Part shown: piece by piece, positions 9,139-18,622 of the stretch
Layout: each line of letters starts with the position of its first letter
How positions within the stretch are numbered: the stretch's first letter is position 1
Translations under genes and position numbers: made by a program
Notes under the pieces: generated by a model
What the model was told of the DNA's origin: nothing
The model's database searches: none
The model's input: only the letters and a program-made list of their open reading frames with translations
Assembly (NCBI GenBank): GCA_009782785.1
Contig: WRIJ01000004.1
Location: forward strand, 62,001 to 126,000
Source: Propionibacteriaceae bacterium
GTDB taxonomy: Bacteria > Actinomycetota > Actinomycetes > Propionibacteriales > Propionibacteriaceae
Direction: 5' to 3'
Length of the DNA: 64,000 nt

Positions 9139-11478
9139 ATGATAAAATCTATAGTTGTGGATGAGCCTCGCAACAATGGCAGTGGGATATTTGGTGACCC
9201 ACCGCCACGGGTGCCAAGAGAACCCCGCCGCCAGGACCCGAACCCCTTCCCTGATGCGAACTCTTTAGGTGCCTCCACTTGGGCTCGTCCAACACCCCCG
9301 CCAACAAGACTCGCTAGTCTCCCCACGATCAGGGACACCCCGCCGTACCAGCGCATAGACACACAACCGGATCCACCCGAGGTGCCCAAGAAGAAACGCA
9401 GCAGAAAACTCCTTATCGGGTCGCTGATCACACTTGTGGTTCTGTCTTTGATCGCAGCCGGGTTGGTGTACATTCCACGCTTGGGTTGGGAGGCGTCCCC
9501 GTACGGGTACGACATTGTCGAGCGCGCCATGAAGGACTCCGACAGTTCGTGGTCCATCACACTTCCACTCTTCGCCGGTGAAGACTCCACTTCAACCTCT
9601 ACACGCAATCCGTGGGAGAAGAAAGTCGAGGTGTACGGTGATCCGGAACTGAACTACCCGATCAAACATGTGACGACTCACCAGTCAACCAGACTTCCAG
9701 GAGTCCACACGGTCGTACTGGAGCCAAGTCAAGGAGAACTAAACCCGTGGTTCGCACTTCCCGAGTCCATGGATTCTCCCCATGTTGGCGCTGCGGGCCT
9801 GTGGCCTAGTGGAACCTACTATGTTGCTGAGAAATATTCTCTCCTCGGAGGGCTGCTGAAGAGACCTCGGGTGCACATTTTTACTGTTGAACCTCACGGT
9901 GGGGCCCTCGCTGCCCCTGAGTTCACCATGGAAATGTCGCCATACGGCGTACCACTGTTCTCGTGGAGTGTGGTTGAAGACGCCTCAGCGTACTATGTCG
10001 TACGACAACCACCTCAGGCCCTCACCAAGGATGAGACCCACATGGATATCATTGGTGTGGTTGATGGGAACACAAGTCAGTGGTACGCATCGACCCAGGA
10101 TCTCGACTACCAAAATGGGTACCAAAACGGTGAGGCTGTCAGTGTATACAATTCTGCTTTCGTAGCTTTCGATTCGCAGCGAGGAGTTCAATGCCAGCCT
10201 CAAGATGTGTTCTATCAAGGCGATGATCCACCCGACCATGACACGTCAACCCTCGCCTATCCGAGTTTTTCTGTGGTCGCAGTCGATGGTGAAGGCAACA
10301 CCTCCTTTGTCTCCTATCTCGATGGCAAAGAATTGGTGATGTCCACGGTTGGGTCTATTGCTGGCAAAACTTTCGAGCGGATGAGACATCAATCAAGCAA
10401 ACCCGAGACCTTTCTCCCTGCACAATTGCCTGTCACCATGGGAGACTGTCGCACTGTCTTCCTCGACACCGAGGCCCGGACATTGGTCTCCCACCCTGAC
10501 AAGAAAGATATTGCACTCACCTATGGTGCCCAGGGTACGCTCCTGAGTGTTGTGATCGATACTGACCAGGGAGGCTCCTATACGACGATCAAGTCGATGG
10601 GGGAAAAGAAGGGGTTAGCTCCGATCTACCAGCGAGAATTTGGCCAAGACCTGGTCATGATGTCTCCACGACAAACCCGTGACTATGCTCAAGGTAAGGA
10701 GATTTCCTACACCATACCCGATTCGCCGTACACCTGGGTGGGCACCTCCGAGATGGTGACCTATATCGCTGCGAACATGTTTGCTGGGACTGAAGCAATC
10801 GACATGACCAGATTCATCACCCCCGATGCCCCACTCATCATTGATGCGGCTAACGAGGCGTACGTCCAAAATCCGTACATTATCGACATGTTTCCAATCG
10901 TGGGAGTGATCAATAACGTCCTCTATGTTGACTATGAAATCACTGCTGAGGAGCGAGCGAAATCAGCTGAAAAAATCCACAACAAGGTGATGGACGTGGC
11001 TCAATCCTTGTTCACGGAGTCCATGACCGAGCGTGAGCGCGCACTAGCGATCAACGAATATCTGTCCAAAACGGCCTCGTACGACAAGGGTGCCTACGAT
11101 TTTTCTTCAGAAAAACGCACTCGGGAGGATTACGTGAAAAAGTTCCCCCATTCCTGGAATGCGACAGGTGTTCTGTTGGAGGGTAAAGGTGTGTGTACCT
11201 CGTACGCTGGTGCTTTTCACCTTCTTGCACAGGAAGCCCAGCTGGAGACCATGATTATCACCGGTTATGCTGATGATTCGGGGCTGGGGCATGCGTGGGT
11301 GAAAGTGAAACTTGGGAAGCAGTGGAGGATCATCGATCCCACATGGAACTCTAATATCTGGGAACAATCACGTGGCAATATCAACCGATATTTTGCCTTA
11401 ACCGATCGGGAGGGTGGCCGCACCGAGTTCTCTGCCTTCGTCGTTGACCGCTATATCCCCGACTACCAAGCAACCTAG
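9139..11478 (+). CDS. Membrane-anchored transglutaminase-like protein
   Basis: A 779-aa protein with a Pro-rich cytoplasmic N-terminus, one transmembrane helix (about residues 89-111) after a KKKRSRK stop-transfer cluster, and a large external part. The C-terminus is a transglutaminase/protease-like core with a complete triad: Cys686 in GKGVCTSYAGAF, His718 in GLGHAWVKV and Asp733 in IIDPTWN. Family members are Cys proteases or transglutaminases; which activity this one has is not visible. The region before the core (about 120-560) has a fibronectin-like flavour but no clear domain. It is divergent from the Pro-rich gene, and the shared control region is only 59 bases. Confidence 0.88.
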   Translation: MIKSIVVDEPRNNGSGIFGDPPPRVPREPRRQDPNPFPDANSLGASTWARPTPPPTRLASLPTIRDTPPYQRIDTQPDPPEVPKKKRSRKLLIGSLITLVVLSLIAAGLVYIPRLGWEASPYGYDIVERAMKDSDSSWSITLPLFAGEDSTSTSTRNPWEKKVEVYGDPELNYPIKHVTTHQSTRLPGVHTVVLEPSQGELNPWFALPESMDSPHVGAAGLWPSGTYYVAEKYSLLGGLLKRPRVHIFTVEPHGGALAAPEFTMEMSPYGVPLFSWSVVEDASAYYVVRQPPQALTKDETHMDIIGVVDGNTSQWYASTQDLDYQNGYQNGEAVSVYNSAFVAFDSQRGVQCQPQDVFYQGDDPPDHDTSTLAYPSFSVVAVDGEGNTSFVSYLDGKELVMSTVGSIAGKTFERMRHQSSKPETFLPAQLPVTMGDCRTVFLDTEARTLVSHPDKKDIALTYGAQGTLLSVVIDTDQGGSYTTIKSMGEKKGLAPIYQREFGQDLVMMSPRQTRDYAQGKEISYTIPDSPYTWVGTSEMVTYIAANMFAGTEAIDMTRFITPDAPLIIDAANEAYVQNPYIIDMFPIVGVINNVLYVDYEITAEERAKSAEKIHNKVMDVAQSLFTESMTERERALAINEYLSKTASYDKGAYDFSSEKRTREDYVKKFPHSWNATGVLLEGKGVCTSYAGAFHLLAQEAQLETMIITGYADDSGLGHAWVKVKLGKQWRIIDPTWNSNIWEQSRGNINRYFALTDREGGRTEFSAFVVDRYIPDYQAT

Positions 11479-11517
11479 AGGTTTGCGATCGCCGAGTTTT
11501 TCTTCAAAGTCGTACGG

Positions 11518-11907
11518 TTAGGCTGCTGCTTCTTCGACAAACACCAGGTCTTCCACCTGTTTGGTCAGCATGAAGGGGTCGATGGGAAGAGGATGTATCG
11601 CTTCAGCACGTGACCATGTTGCCAACCATGAATCAGTTGGGCGAGCAACGAGTAGAAGTACGGGAGGGCAGTCTGGGTATTCGTCGCGAACCTGTTTGGA
11701 CAAACCCATTCCACCTGAAGGAGTCGCTTCGCCATCAAAAATGCAGCAGTCAACATCCTTCTTGTCTAGTTCCTTGAGTACGCCACCTTGGGTGGCTACA
11801 CAGCGTAGTTCAACATCGACACCACCCAAGGTTGTGCCCAGAGCATTCTCCACATCTGTACGAATACTGGGATCGTCTGTGTACACAACAATGACAACAT
11901 TCATCAT
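11518..11907 (-). CDS. Receiver-domain-like protein with degenerate active site
   Basis: A 129-aa stand-alone protein with the receiver-domain fold pattern: an acidic pair DD at 11-12 and the candidate phospho-acceptor Asp58 in CCIFDGEATPSGG. The usual Thr/Ser and Lys-Pro switch residues are not evident; the LTKP-like position reads HPLPIDPF. It could be an atypical or phosphorylation-independent receiver. A strong ribosome binding site (AGAGGAGGA) precedes ATGATG, so either Met may start. There is no output domain and no neighbouring kinase gene. It is divergent from the thiamine-type transporter, and its upstream region lies opposite the TPP riboswitch. Confidence 0.75.
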   Translation of the reverse strand: MMNVVIVVYTDDPSIRTDVENALGTTLGGVDVELRCVATQGGVLKELDKKDVDCCIFDGEATPSGGMGLSKQVRDEYPDCPPVLLLVARPTDSWLATWSRAEAIHPLPIDPFMLTKQVEDLVFVEEAAA

Positions 11908-11981
11908 TCCTCCTCTATAGGAACGAATCCATCATAGTAGGTGATGCACAACTGATCACCTCGTTGGTACACTTGCAGTGA

Positions 11982-12065
11982 AACACGGGAGCCAACCGGC
12001 TGAGAGGAAGGCCCAAGCCTTCGACCGCATGAACCTGATCTGGCTAATACCAGCGAAGGGATGTT
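11982..12065 (+). promoter_or_regulatory. TPP riboswitch (THI element)
   Basis: The thiamine-pyrophosphate aptamer core is plain: CGGCTGAGAGG at about 11997-12007 (the GGCUGAGA element), then a P3 arm (GGCCCAAGCC). The second conserved stretch is the near-invariant TGAACCTGATCTGGCTAATA with CCAGCGAAGGGA at about 12030-12061. Outer bases AACA (11982-11985) and TGTT (12062-12065) can close P1. It ends 43 bases before the ATG of the S component, with the ribosome binding site AGAAAGGG (12097-12104) between. Control of translation initiation is therefore the likely mode, as in other actinobacteria. No T-tract terminator is seen. Confidence 0.95.
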
Positions 12066-12108
12066 CTTCGACCACCATGTCGCCCGTGCCCACACAGAAA
12101 GGGCACAC

Positions 12109-12711
12109 ATGTCTACTACTTCTCCTTCTCGGCGATTCCACTGGCGGGTCGTTGATATTGTCGTTGCCGCCGTACTCGGTGTCACGATAGGTTTTCTTTT
12201 TTTCGCTTGGACTTTCGCTGACGGGTCACTGGGCAGTCTGTTGAAAGCTTTTTATCCTCCTTCTCGCGGACTAGTCGGGGGTATCTGGGTCCTCGGTGGT
12301 GTACTGGGTGGTTTGATCATTCGCAAACCTGGTGCGGCTCTCTTTGTTGAGATGATCGCTGCAAGTATCCCTGCTCTCATTGGTTCCAAGTGGGGTCTCA
12401 CCGTACTTCTGAGCGGATTCCTGCAAGGCCTCGGTGCCGAAATAGTGTTCGCCATCTTCTTCTATCGCCTATGGAAACTTCCGGTGGCCATGCTCGCTGG
12501 CATGGTGGCAACAGTCTTCGAATGGGGCTATGAAACTGCCACATGGTACGCCGGATGGGTTCGCTTCCACAAAATGGCGTATCTTGGTGTCCTCATGGTG
12601 TCTGGACTGATCCTTGGCGGAGTGCTTGGGTGGATTATTCAGCGGGGCCTTGCTCGCACGGGAGCTCTTGATCGTTTCGATTCTGGGCGAGAAATCCGTC
12701 AACTCGTCTAG
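12109..12711 (+). CDS. ykoE: ECF transporter S component, YkoE type (thiamine/HMP related)
   Basis: Substrate-binding membrane subunit of an energy-coupling-factor importer, 200 aa with about six hydrophobic helices. The segment FFAWTFADGSLGSLLKAFYP and the following GIWVLGGVLGGLIIRKPGAAL are typical of YkoE. The family is tied to thiamine or its pyrimidine moiety, and the TPP riboswitch just upstream supports this strongly. The ATG at 12109 was chosen because it follows the ribosome binding site AGAAAGGG. An in-frame ATG at 12061 lies inside the riboswitch and cannot be the main start. It forms an operon with the ATPase and T component. Confidence 0.93.
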   Translation: MSTTSPSRRFHWRVVDIVVAAVLGVTIGFLFFAWTFADGSLGSLLKAFYPPSRGLVGGIWVLGGVLGGLIIRKPGAALFVEMIAASIPALIGSKWGLTVLLSGFLQGLGAEIVFAIFFYRLWKLPVAMLAGMVATVFEWGYETATWYAGWVRFHKMAYLGVLMVSGLILGGVLGWIIQRGLARTGALDRFDSGREIRQLV

Positions 12712-12720
12712 TGATGACAG

Positions 12721-14370
12721 GTGGTCATGGGCAGTACGATCAAGGCTGACAACTGGGGATGGCGATATGCAGGTCGCCGGGAGTGGGCTATCCACAACCT
12801 GAGCTTTTCGATTGAACCAGGCCAGCGCGTCCTGCTTCTCGGGGCATCCGGTGGTGGAAAGTCGACCCTGTTGGCTGGGTTGGCTGGTGTTCTCGGGGAT
12901 GGGGACGAGGGGGAGGAAGCCGGTTCGTTGACTATCGGTCATCGTCATCCCAGGGATCTGAAGGGTCATGCTGCGTTGATGATGCAGGACCCCGAGTCGC
13001 AAATTGTCTTGGCTCGAATCGGTGACGATGTGGCCTTCGGCTGTGAAAATATGTGCGTCGAGTCCGACAAAATCTGGCCGCGCGTGACATCGGCACTGAC
13101 CAGTGTCGGGCTTCATCTTGGGCTGGATCATCCCAGTCACCATCTCTCGGGCGGACAGCAGCAGCGACTCGTACTCGCTGGGGCTTTGGCCATGGGTGCT
13201 GAGATTCTTCTGCTCGACGAGCCGACAGCCAACCTGGATGTGGAGGGGGTGGAAGAGGTACGTCAAGGGGTGAGCGAGGCGGTTGCTGAACGAGAACGCA
13301 CCCTCATTGTCGTGGAACATCGCAGCGAGGTGTGGGTACCCTTGGTTGATCGTGTGATGGTGGTGGGTCCCCAGGGAGTGATTGCTGATGGTGAACCTGG
13401 TGAGGTCTTCTCCCAGCAAGGGGACATGCTGGCCGACCAGGGAGTGTGGGTGCCTGAGTCCTATGTCCCTCGAATAGGTAAAACAATGGATTTCCGCGTC
13501 AGCACAACCGCAACCCGGTCATCCCACTCTCGTCATTCTGCACGCCAGCCGCAGGACCCAACCCCGTCACCCTGCGCACTGCGAGTCGCCCTGGCAGGCT
13601 CCGCAGCGCAGGCTCCGCGACTCGCAGAATCCATACCCACCCCGCAAGCGAAACCGCATACGAAGGACGACCACCCAACAAGAATCGACCCAGATCACCA
13701 AGTTGGTTCCTCCCTACTGACTGGGGTTGATCTCAGTGTTGGGTACGACACCCCCGCACAAGAAAATCTCTTTATCGACATTCCACAGGGGTTGTCCACA
13801 GTCATCACAGGGGTGAACGGTTCGGGAAAAACTGCTCTCGCACTCACTTTGGCCGGGTTGCTTCCGCCCTTGGCAGGCAGTGTAGAAGCCGCACCCATGC
13901 TCGCTCCTGCAGGAAAACCTCATCCTCACACATGGAAATCTGCAGAACTCTTGACCAGGATCCAAACAGTGTTCCAATCCCCTGACCACCAGTTCACAGC
14001 CAAGACTGTCTTTGATGAGATCGCTGTGGGGCTTCGCGCGTTGCGGGGCTCAAAGAACAAAGAACTCGTGAACGAAACAGCCAACACTCTGCTTGACCAG
14101 TTTCGTCTCTCCCACTTAGCTCAGGCCAACCCCTTCACCCTATCCGGCGGGGAAAAAAGACGCCTATGCGTTGCAACCGTCCTAGCATGCAACCCGTCTG
14201 TGATCATTCTGGACGAGCCCACCTTTGGTCAAGACAGACTCACCTGGATGGCTATGGTTGAGATCGTCTGGCAACTCAAGAGTGGTGGTACGACCATCAT
14301 TTCGGTCACCCATGACCCGGAGTATATCGAAGCTCTCGGTGATCACCGGATTCATCTGGAGCTGCCATGA
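12721..14370 (+). CDS. ykoD: ECF transporter duplicated ATPase (YkoD type)
   Basis: Energising subunit of the thiamine-type ECF importer, 549 aa with two ABC ATPase domains in one chain. Domain 1 has Walker A GASGGGKST near residue 41, signature LSGGQQQRLVLAG near 142 and LLLDEPTANLD. Domain 2 has GVNGSGKTA near 365, LSGGEKRRL near 474 and IILDEPTFGQD. The inter-domain linker (about residues 271-305) is encoded by copies of the palindromic repeat family found between genes elsewhere here (13531-13633) and reads as Arg/Ser/Pro/Ala-rich filler. The GTG at 12721 or the ATG at 12727 may be the start. Its stop overlaps the next ATG (ATGA). Confidence 0.93.
   Translation: MVMGSTIKADNWGWRYAGRREWAIHNLSFSIEPGQRVLLLGASGGGKSTLLAGLAGVLGDGDEGEEAGSLTIGHRHPRDLKGHAALMMQDPESQIVLARIGDDVAFGCENMCVESDKIWPRVTSALTSVGLHLGLDHPSHHLSGGQQQRLVLAGALAMGAEILLLDEPTANLDVEGVEEVRQGVSEAVAERERTLIVVEHRSEVWVPLVDRVMVVGPQGVIADGEPGEVFSQQGDMLADQGVWVPESYVPRIGKTMDFRVSTTATRSSHSRHSARQPQDPTPSPCALRVALAGSAAQAPRLAESIPTPQAKPHTKDDHPTRIDPDHQVGSSLLTGVDLSVGYDTPAQENLFIDIPQGLSTVITGVNGSGKTALALTLAGLLPPLAGSVEAAPMLAPAGKPHPHTWKSAELLTRIQTVFQSPDHQFTAKTVFDEIAVGLRALRGSKNKELVNETANTLLDQFRLSHLAQANPFTLSGGEKRRLCVATVLACNPSVIILDEPTFGQDRLTWMAMVEIVWQLKSGGTTIISVTHDPEYIEALGDHRIHLELP
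13531..13633. repeat. Palindromic repeat copies inside the ykoD coding region
   Basis: Two adjacent repeat-family members read straight through in the reading frame. The first runs from GTCATTCTGC (13532) to CGCAGGACCC. The second runs from GTCACCCTGC (13565) through GCGAGTCGCCC to CGCAGAATCC. They encode only the linker between the two ATPase domains. Confidence 0.75.
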
Positions 14371-15161
14371 CCAGCCAGCCAACTCGCCACACCGTACTTG
14401 ATTCCGTGAACCCTGTCACCCGACTTGGTGCTGCAATGATTCTCACCTTTCCGCTGTTCATCACCCTCGATTGGGTCAGTGCTACGGTGGTTGTCGCACT
14501 AGAAATCATCATCTGGCTATCTCTAGCACCGAGCGAAATTTTGGCGCGGCTGCGCACCCTCGCCTTGCGTGCCCTCCCCTTTGTCATAGTCGCTCCACTC
14601 ACTGGGCTCTCCCTAGCGCTATACGGCAGACCAGGAGGTCACATCTTCTTCTCCTGGGGTTTCATCGTGATCTCTGAGCAGTCATTGAGTTTTGCCGCTG
14701 CTGTCACGGCTCGGGTGCTCGCTTTCGGTATGGCCTGCCTGGTCACACTCATCGGTGTGGATCCCACCGACCTCGCTGATGGGCTAGCCCAGGTCTGGCA
14801 TCTTCCTGCTCGGTTCGTCCTCGGTGTCCTTGCAGCCACGCGACTGCTCGTACGCCTAGGCCACGATTGGAAAACAATGACTCTGGCTCGACGAGCACGT
14901 GGTCTCGGTGACCATCATCGACTACACCGATATGCCACCATCGGGTTCGCTTTGATAGTCAGTGCACTGCGACGCGGGTCCACTTTAGCCACTGCTATGG
15001 AGGTACGCGGTTTCGGGCGTGGGAAACGTACCTGGGCTCGTGAGTCAAAGGTAGGTCTTGCTGACGGGGTGTGTCTGATAGTTGCCTGTGCCATCGTCGG
15101 GATAGGGCTGTTCGTTGCTCTCGCTACTGGAGAATTTCGCTGGATTGGCTCAGTGGTGTGA
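14367..15161 (+). CDS. ykoC: ECF transporter T component (YkoC type)
   Basis: Transmembrane coupling subunit of the ECF importer, 264 aa, about six helices. The conserved ATPase-coupling motif appears as LARRARGLG near residue 175 and a second Ala-Arg-Gly-like motif as AMEVRGFGRGKRT near 211. It starts inside the stop codon of the ATPase gene (ATGA overlap), so translation of the two is coupled. It ends the operon ykoE-ykoD-ykoC under the TPP riboswitch. The expected role is import of thiamine or hydroxymethylpyrimidine. Confidence 0.92.
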   Translation: MTSQPTRHTVLDSVNPVTRLGAAMILTFPLFITLDWVSATVVVALEIIIWLSLAPSEILARLRTLALRALPFVIVAPLTGLSLALYGRPGGHIFFSWGFIVISEQSLSFAAAVTARVLAFGMACLVTLIGVDPTDLADGLAQVWHLPARFVLGVLAATRLLVRLGHDWKTMTLARRARGLGDHHRLHRYATIGFALIVSALRRGSTLATAMEVRGFGRGKRTWARESKVGLADGVCLIVACAIVGIGLFVALATGEFRWIGSVV

Positions 15162-15234
15162 CTTCTCGGTTGGATGCAACCTATGAGAAACCCCATCCAC
15201 CTGAAGAAATCACGTAGACAGCTAAGGGGAAGGC

Positions 15235-15268
15235 GTCAGGGACTGCATCACGAGATGCAGCCCCTGAC
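15235..15268. terminator. Strong hairpin downstream of the ECF operon
   Basis: Near-perfect inverted repeat: GTCAGGG and CTGCAT pair with ATGCAG and CCCTGAC around the loop CACGAG, about 70 bases after the ykoC stop. No T-run follows on the plus strand, so it may be an intrinsic terminator without a U-tract, a processing hairpin or an attenuator for the mini-ORF just after it. Confidence 0.5.
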
Positions 15269-15290
15269 CATCGTGGGGGAGGAGGATACA

Positions 15291-15320
15291 ATGAAAGTTG
15301 GGAGCAAGTTCACGCTCTGA
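15291..15320 (+). other. Nine-codon mini-ORF with strong ribosome binding site
   Basis: A GGGGGAGGAGGA ribosome binding site precedes ATG, then eight codons and TGA (peptide MKVGSKFTL). No gene follows on the plus strand. It could be a leader peptide whose gene has been lost, or the 5' relic of a decayed gene. The rest of the gap from 15321 to about 15880 shows no convincing gene, repeat or RNA. Confidence 0.35.
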
Positions 15321-15916
15321 TTCTCACCAACAAGACCACCGCAGTGTTGTTGTCGCCCTCGGATGGGCGTCACCACTCGTCGTGGATCCGCTTCGTCCGT
15401 ACCATTCCCAGTGCCTTCATTATCGTCTGCAGCTTGGTCTGTCTTCGGCTACCAGCACCCAACTTCTCTGTTCAATTGTTTCCTTGTCGCGCTTGCGACC
15501 CCTCCCCCCGACTAGTGATCGCCGAACACCGATATTCGGCATATCTCCATGCACAAGCAACACTACCAAGGTCCCTACGAGGGCTTTTCAGGGGTTTTGT
15601 CGTGGAAATTCTCTTTCGAAGCAGGGTAATCACGGGGAGGAATGGGGATCTCTTTGGCATATTTTCCGCAATATTTACTCAATACTCTTTGCGCATGTGA
15701 CCATTGTTGCTTCTTGTGCAATGCCTTCGTGCCTACACTAGTCTTGCGATGTTGGGACAACGAAGGTCTGGTTGTTTGATAGTAATGTTCACAAGCACAA
15801 ACGATTGCTCATCGTTTCCTCACGAGGACATGCAACCGTACACAAAGGATTGTGTGAGAACCATGCGGCTATCGAAGGGTATCCACCAACTCTGGGGTCG
15901 AGAAAAAAGTCGTGAG

Positions 15917-15969
15917 CCAACTCATGGCAGACACATACTCCATGTGATGAACCACGTGGTCACGTATGT
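15917..15969. terminator. Nested hairpin after clpC (weak)
   Basis: Just beyond the clpC stop codon, ACATAC pairs with GTATGT, and inside it CATGTG can pair with CACGTG (one wobble). It may act as a terminator for clpC on the minus strand, but no T-run was seen. Confidence 0.3.
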
Positions 15970-18483
15970 CTAAGCGCTTTCGTCGAGTGACGCCAATTCT
16001 TCAAGATCCGAATCGGAAATCTCTGGCTTGGGCGTACCAGTGAACGTGAAGGGTTGATCAGAACCTTCCCCTGCCACATCGACAACCACCACTTCACCAG
16101 AGTGAAGTTCGCCGTACAGAATCTTCTCCGCCAGAGAATCCTCAATGTCGCGTTGCAGTGCGCGACGCAGAGGTCGAGCGCCCAGTGTCGGATCGAATCC
16201 TCGTTCAGCAATCTTTGTCTTTGCAGCTGGTGTGAGCTCCAGACCCATGTCACGATCAGCAAGCCTCAACTCAATCTGTGCCACGAGCAGGTCAACAATC
16301 AATTCGATTTCTTCGTGCGACAACTGGTGGAAGACCACGATCTCATCGACACGGTTGAGGAACTCTGGGCGGAAGTGCTGCTTGAGTTCATCGGTGACCT
16401 TGGCTTTCATGTTCTCATAGCTGGATTCTGAATCCCCCGACTTGGAGAAACCGAGGCCTACAGCCTTGGAGATATCACGCGTACCCAAGTTGGTGGTCAT
16501 CACGATCACAGTATTCTTGAAATCCACCACACGGCCTTGAGCATCAGTCAACCGCCCTTCGTCCAGGATCTGCAACAAAGAGTTGAAGATATCGGGGTGA
16601 GCTTTTTCGACTTCATCAAAGAGCACCACAGAGAAGGGGCGACGGCGTACCTTCTCGGTCAATTGGCCGCCCTCTTCGTACCCCACGAAACCTGGAGGCG
16701 AACCGAACAAACGCGATGCGGTGTGTTTCTCAGAGTATTCCGACATATCCAAGGTGATGAGCGCATCCTCATCCCCAAACAGGAATTCGGTCAAAGCCTT
16801 CGACAATTCGGTCTTACCCACACCAGAGGGGCCAGCGAAAATGAAAGAACCCGAAGGACGCTTAGGATCTTTCAATCCTGCACGAGTACGGCGGATCGAG
16901 CGCGAGAGTGCATGTACTGCATCAGTTTGCCCAATGATCCTCTTCCCAATTTCGGCCTCCATCTGGAGAAGCCTGGAGCTTTCTTCCTCAGTGAGTTTGA
17001 ACACAGGAATCCCTGTGGTGGCACTGAGCACTTCTGCGATTTGCTCCTCATCAACCGATGCAGGAACAGCTTCCCCAGAAGCTTTCCACTCGGTGTCGAG
17101 GCGTTCACGTTCAGAGAGCAATTCCAATTCTTTGGTACGCATCGTGGCGGCCGAATCGTAATCCATGGACTCAGCTGCTGCTTCACGTTCACGGCGAATC
17201 TGGGCGAGCTGTTCATCGATTTCACGCAGATTCGCAGGAGCAGTCATCAATTTGATGCGCAGACGAGCGCCTGCTTCATCAATGAGGTCAATGGCCTTGT
17301 CGGGGAGGAAACGATCAGCAACATATCGATCAGCCAATTGAGCCGCAGCAGTCAAGGCAGAATCAGTGATCGAGATGCGGTGGTGGGTTTCGTACCTGTC
17401 GCGAAGCCCTTTAAGAATCTCGATCGTCAGTGCAATGGATGGTTCATCAACTTTAATCGGCTGGAATCGACGTTCAAGGGCAGCATCCTTTTCGATGTGC
17501 TTACGGTATTCATCGAGAGTGGTGGCTCCAATCGTTTGTAGTTCCCCTCGGGCAAGCATTGGTTTGAGGATTGAAGCAGCATCAATGGCTCCTTCAGCTG
17601 CACCGGCACCGACAAGAGTGTGAATCTCATCAATGAAGATCATGATGTCGCCACGCTGCTTGATCTCGGCGAGGACCTTCTTCAAGCGTTCCTCAAAGTC
17701 ACCGCGATACCGTGAACCTGCCACGAGAGCACCCATGTCGATGGTGTAAATCTGCTTGTCTTTCAAGGTTTCGGGAACATCCCCGCGTACTATCGCCTCA
17801 GCCAATCCTTCCACGACTGCTGTCTTCCCCACCCCGGGTTCACCGACGAGCACAGGGTTATTCTTCGTACGCCTCGATAGTACGGTCATGACACGCTCGA
17901 TCTCTTTCAAGCGACCCACAACCGGATCCAACTTGCCTTCGCGAGCTGCCTGGGTCAGGTTGCGACCGAATTGATCAAGGATCTTCGAATTCGACTGGCT
18001 TGACGACCTTTCTGGAGCACCTGCCATTGCTGCCTGCTTAGTTTGCTGGAATCCGCTGAGCAACGACAATACTGTTTCGCGAATATTGCCCAGATCGGCA
18101 CCCATTTTTATCAGTACGCTCGAAGCCACGCCTTCGCCTTCACGCAGTACGCCAAGAAGGATGTGCTCCGTACCAATATAGGGATGATTGAGTTGCAATG
18201 CTTCACGCAAGGACAGTTCGAGTACACGCTTAGCCCGCGACGTGAAAGGAATATGCCCCGCAGGAGCTTGCGACCCCTTGCCGATGACTTCTTCGACTTC
18301 ACTTCGAGCAGTCTCCAGCGTAATGCCCAACTGGGTGAGTGCCTTGGCGGCTACACCCTCACCCTCGGAGATTAACCCCAAGAGGATGTGCTCTGTACCC
18401 ACATAGTTGTGGTTCATTGCTCGGGCCTCGTCTTGCGCCAAAATGACGACTCGACGTGCACGATCAGTGAATCTTTCAAACAT
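15970..18483 (-). CDS. clpC: ATP-dependent Clp protease ATP-binding subunit ClpC
   Basis: HSP100/AAA+ unfoldase that feeds ClpP in the cytoplasm, 837 aa. It has a double Clp N-domain (about 1-145), AAA domain 1 with Walker [10 protein letters not shown] near 215 and [13 protein letters not shown], and a UVR-containing middle region. AAA domain 2 has Walker [10 protein letters not shown] near 550 and the [20 protein letters not shown] segment. The start at 18483 follows AAGGAGAAAGA; the 11 extra upstream codons of the open frame are not family-like. In actinobacteria this protein is usually essential. It is encoded alone here. Confidence 0.97.
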   Translation of the reverse strand: MFERFTDRARRVVILAQDEARAMNHNYVGTEHILLGLISEGEGVAAKALTQLGITLETARSEVEEVIGKGSQAPAGHIPFTSRAKRVLELSLREALQLNHPYIGTEHILLGVLREGEGVASSVLIKMGADLGNIRETVLSLLSGFQQTKQAAMAGAPERSSSQSNSKILDQFGRNLTQAAREGKLDPVVGRLKEIERVMTVLSRRTKNNPVLVGEPGVGKTAVVEGLAEAIVRGDVPETLKDKQIYTIDMGALVAGSRYRGDFEERLKKVLAEIKQRGDIMIFIDEIHTLVGAGAAEGAIDAASILKPMLARGELQTIGATTLDEYRKHIEKDAALERRFQPIKVDEPSIALTIEILKGLRDRYETHHRISITDSALTAAAQLADRYVADRFLPDKAIDLIDEAGARLRIKLMTAPANLREIDEQLAQIRREREAAAESMDYDSAATMRTKELELLSERERLDTEWKASGEAVPASVDEEQIAEVLSATTGIPVFKLTEEESSRLLQMEAEIGKRIIGQTDAVHALSRSIRRTRAGLKDPKRPSGSFIFAGPSGVGKTELSKALTEFLFGDEDALITLDMSEYSEKHTASRLFGSPPGFVGYEEGGQLTEKVRRRPFSVVLFDEVEKAHPDIFNSLLQILDEGRLTDAQGRVVDFKNTVIVMTTNLGTRDISKAVGLGFSKSGDSESSYENMKAKVTDELKQHFRPEFLNRVDEIVVFHQLSHEEIELIVDLLVAQIELRLADRDMGLELTPAAKTKIAERGFDPTLGARPLRRALQRDIEDSLAEKILYGELHSGEVVVVDVAGEGSDQPFTFTGTPKPEISDSDLEELASLDESA

Positions 18484-18622
18484 TCTTTCTCCTTGAACGG
18501 GGAGGTCCTCCCACAATCAGTGTTCTATTCTACTCCAGTGAGCCGATATTAGGCGGGTAAGGCGATGTCAGTATTCTCTCTGGCTCTGGAGGAGGGACAG
18601 GGTTGGGATAAAGATCACGTGC

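Noticed and set aside
11904-12185. 93-aa minus-strand open frame overlapping the receiver-like gene start
   Set aside because: It lies opposite the TPP riboswitch, and its last codons are just the ribosome binding site of the receiver-like gene.
12469-13419. 316-aa minus-strand frame opposite ykoE/ykoD
   Set aside because: Antisense to two well-supported genes; His/Ser/Pro-rich composition.
16537-17541. 334-aa plus-strand frame opposite clpC
   Set aside because: Shadow of the clpC codon pattern; no family resemblance and no ribosome binding site.
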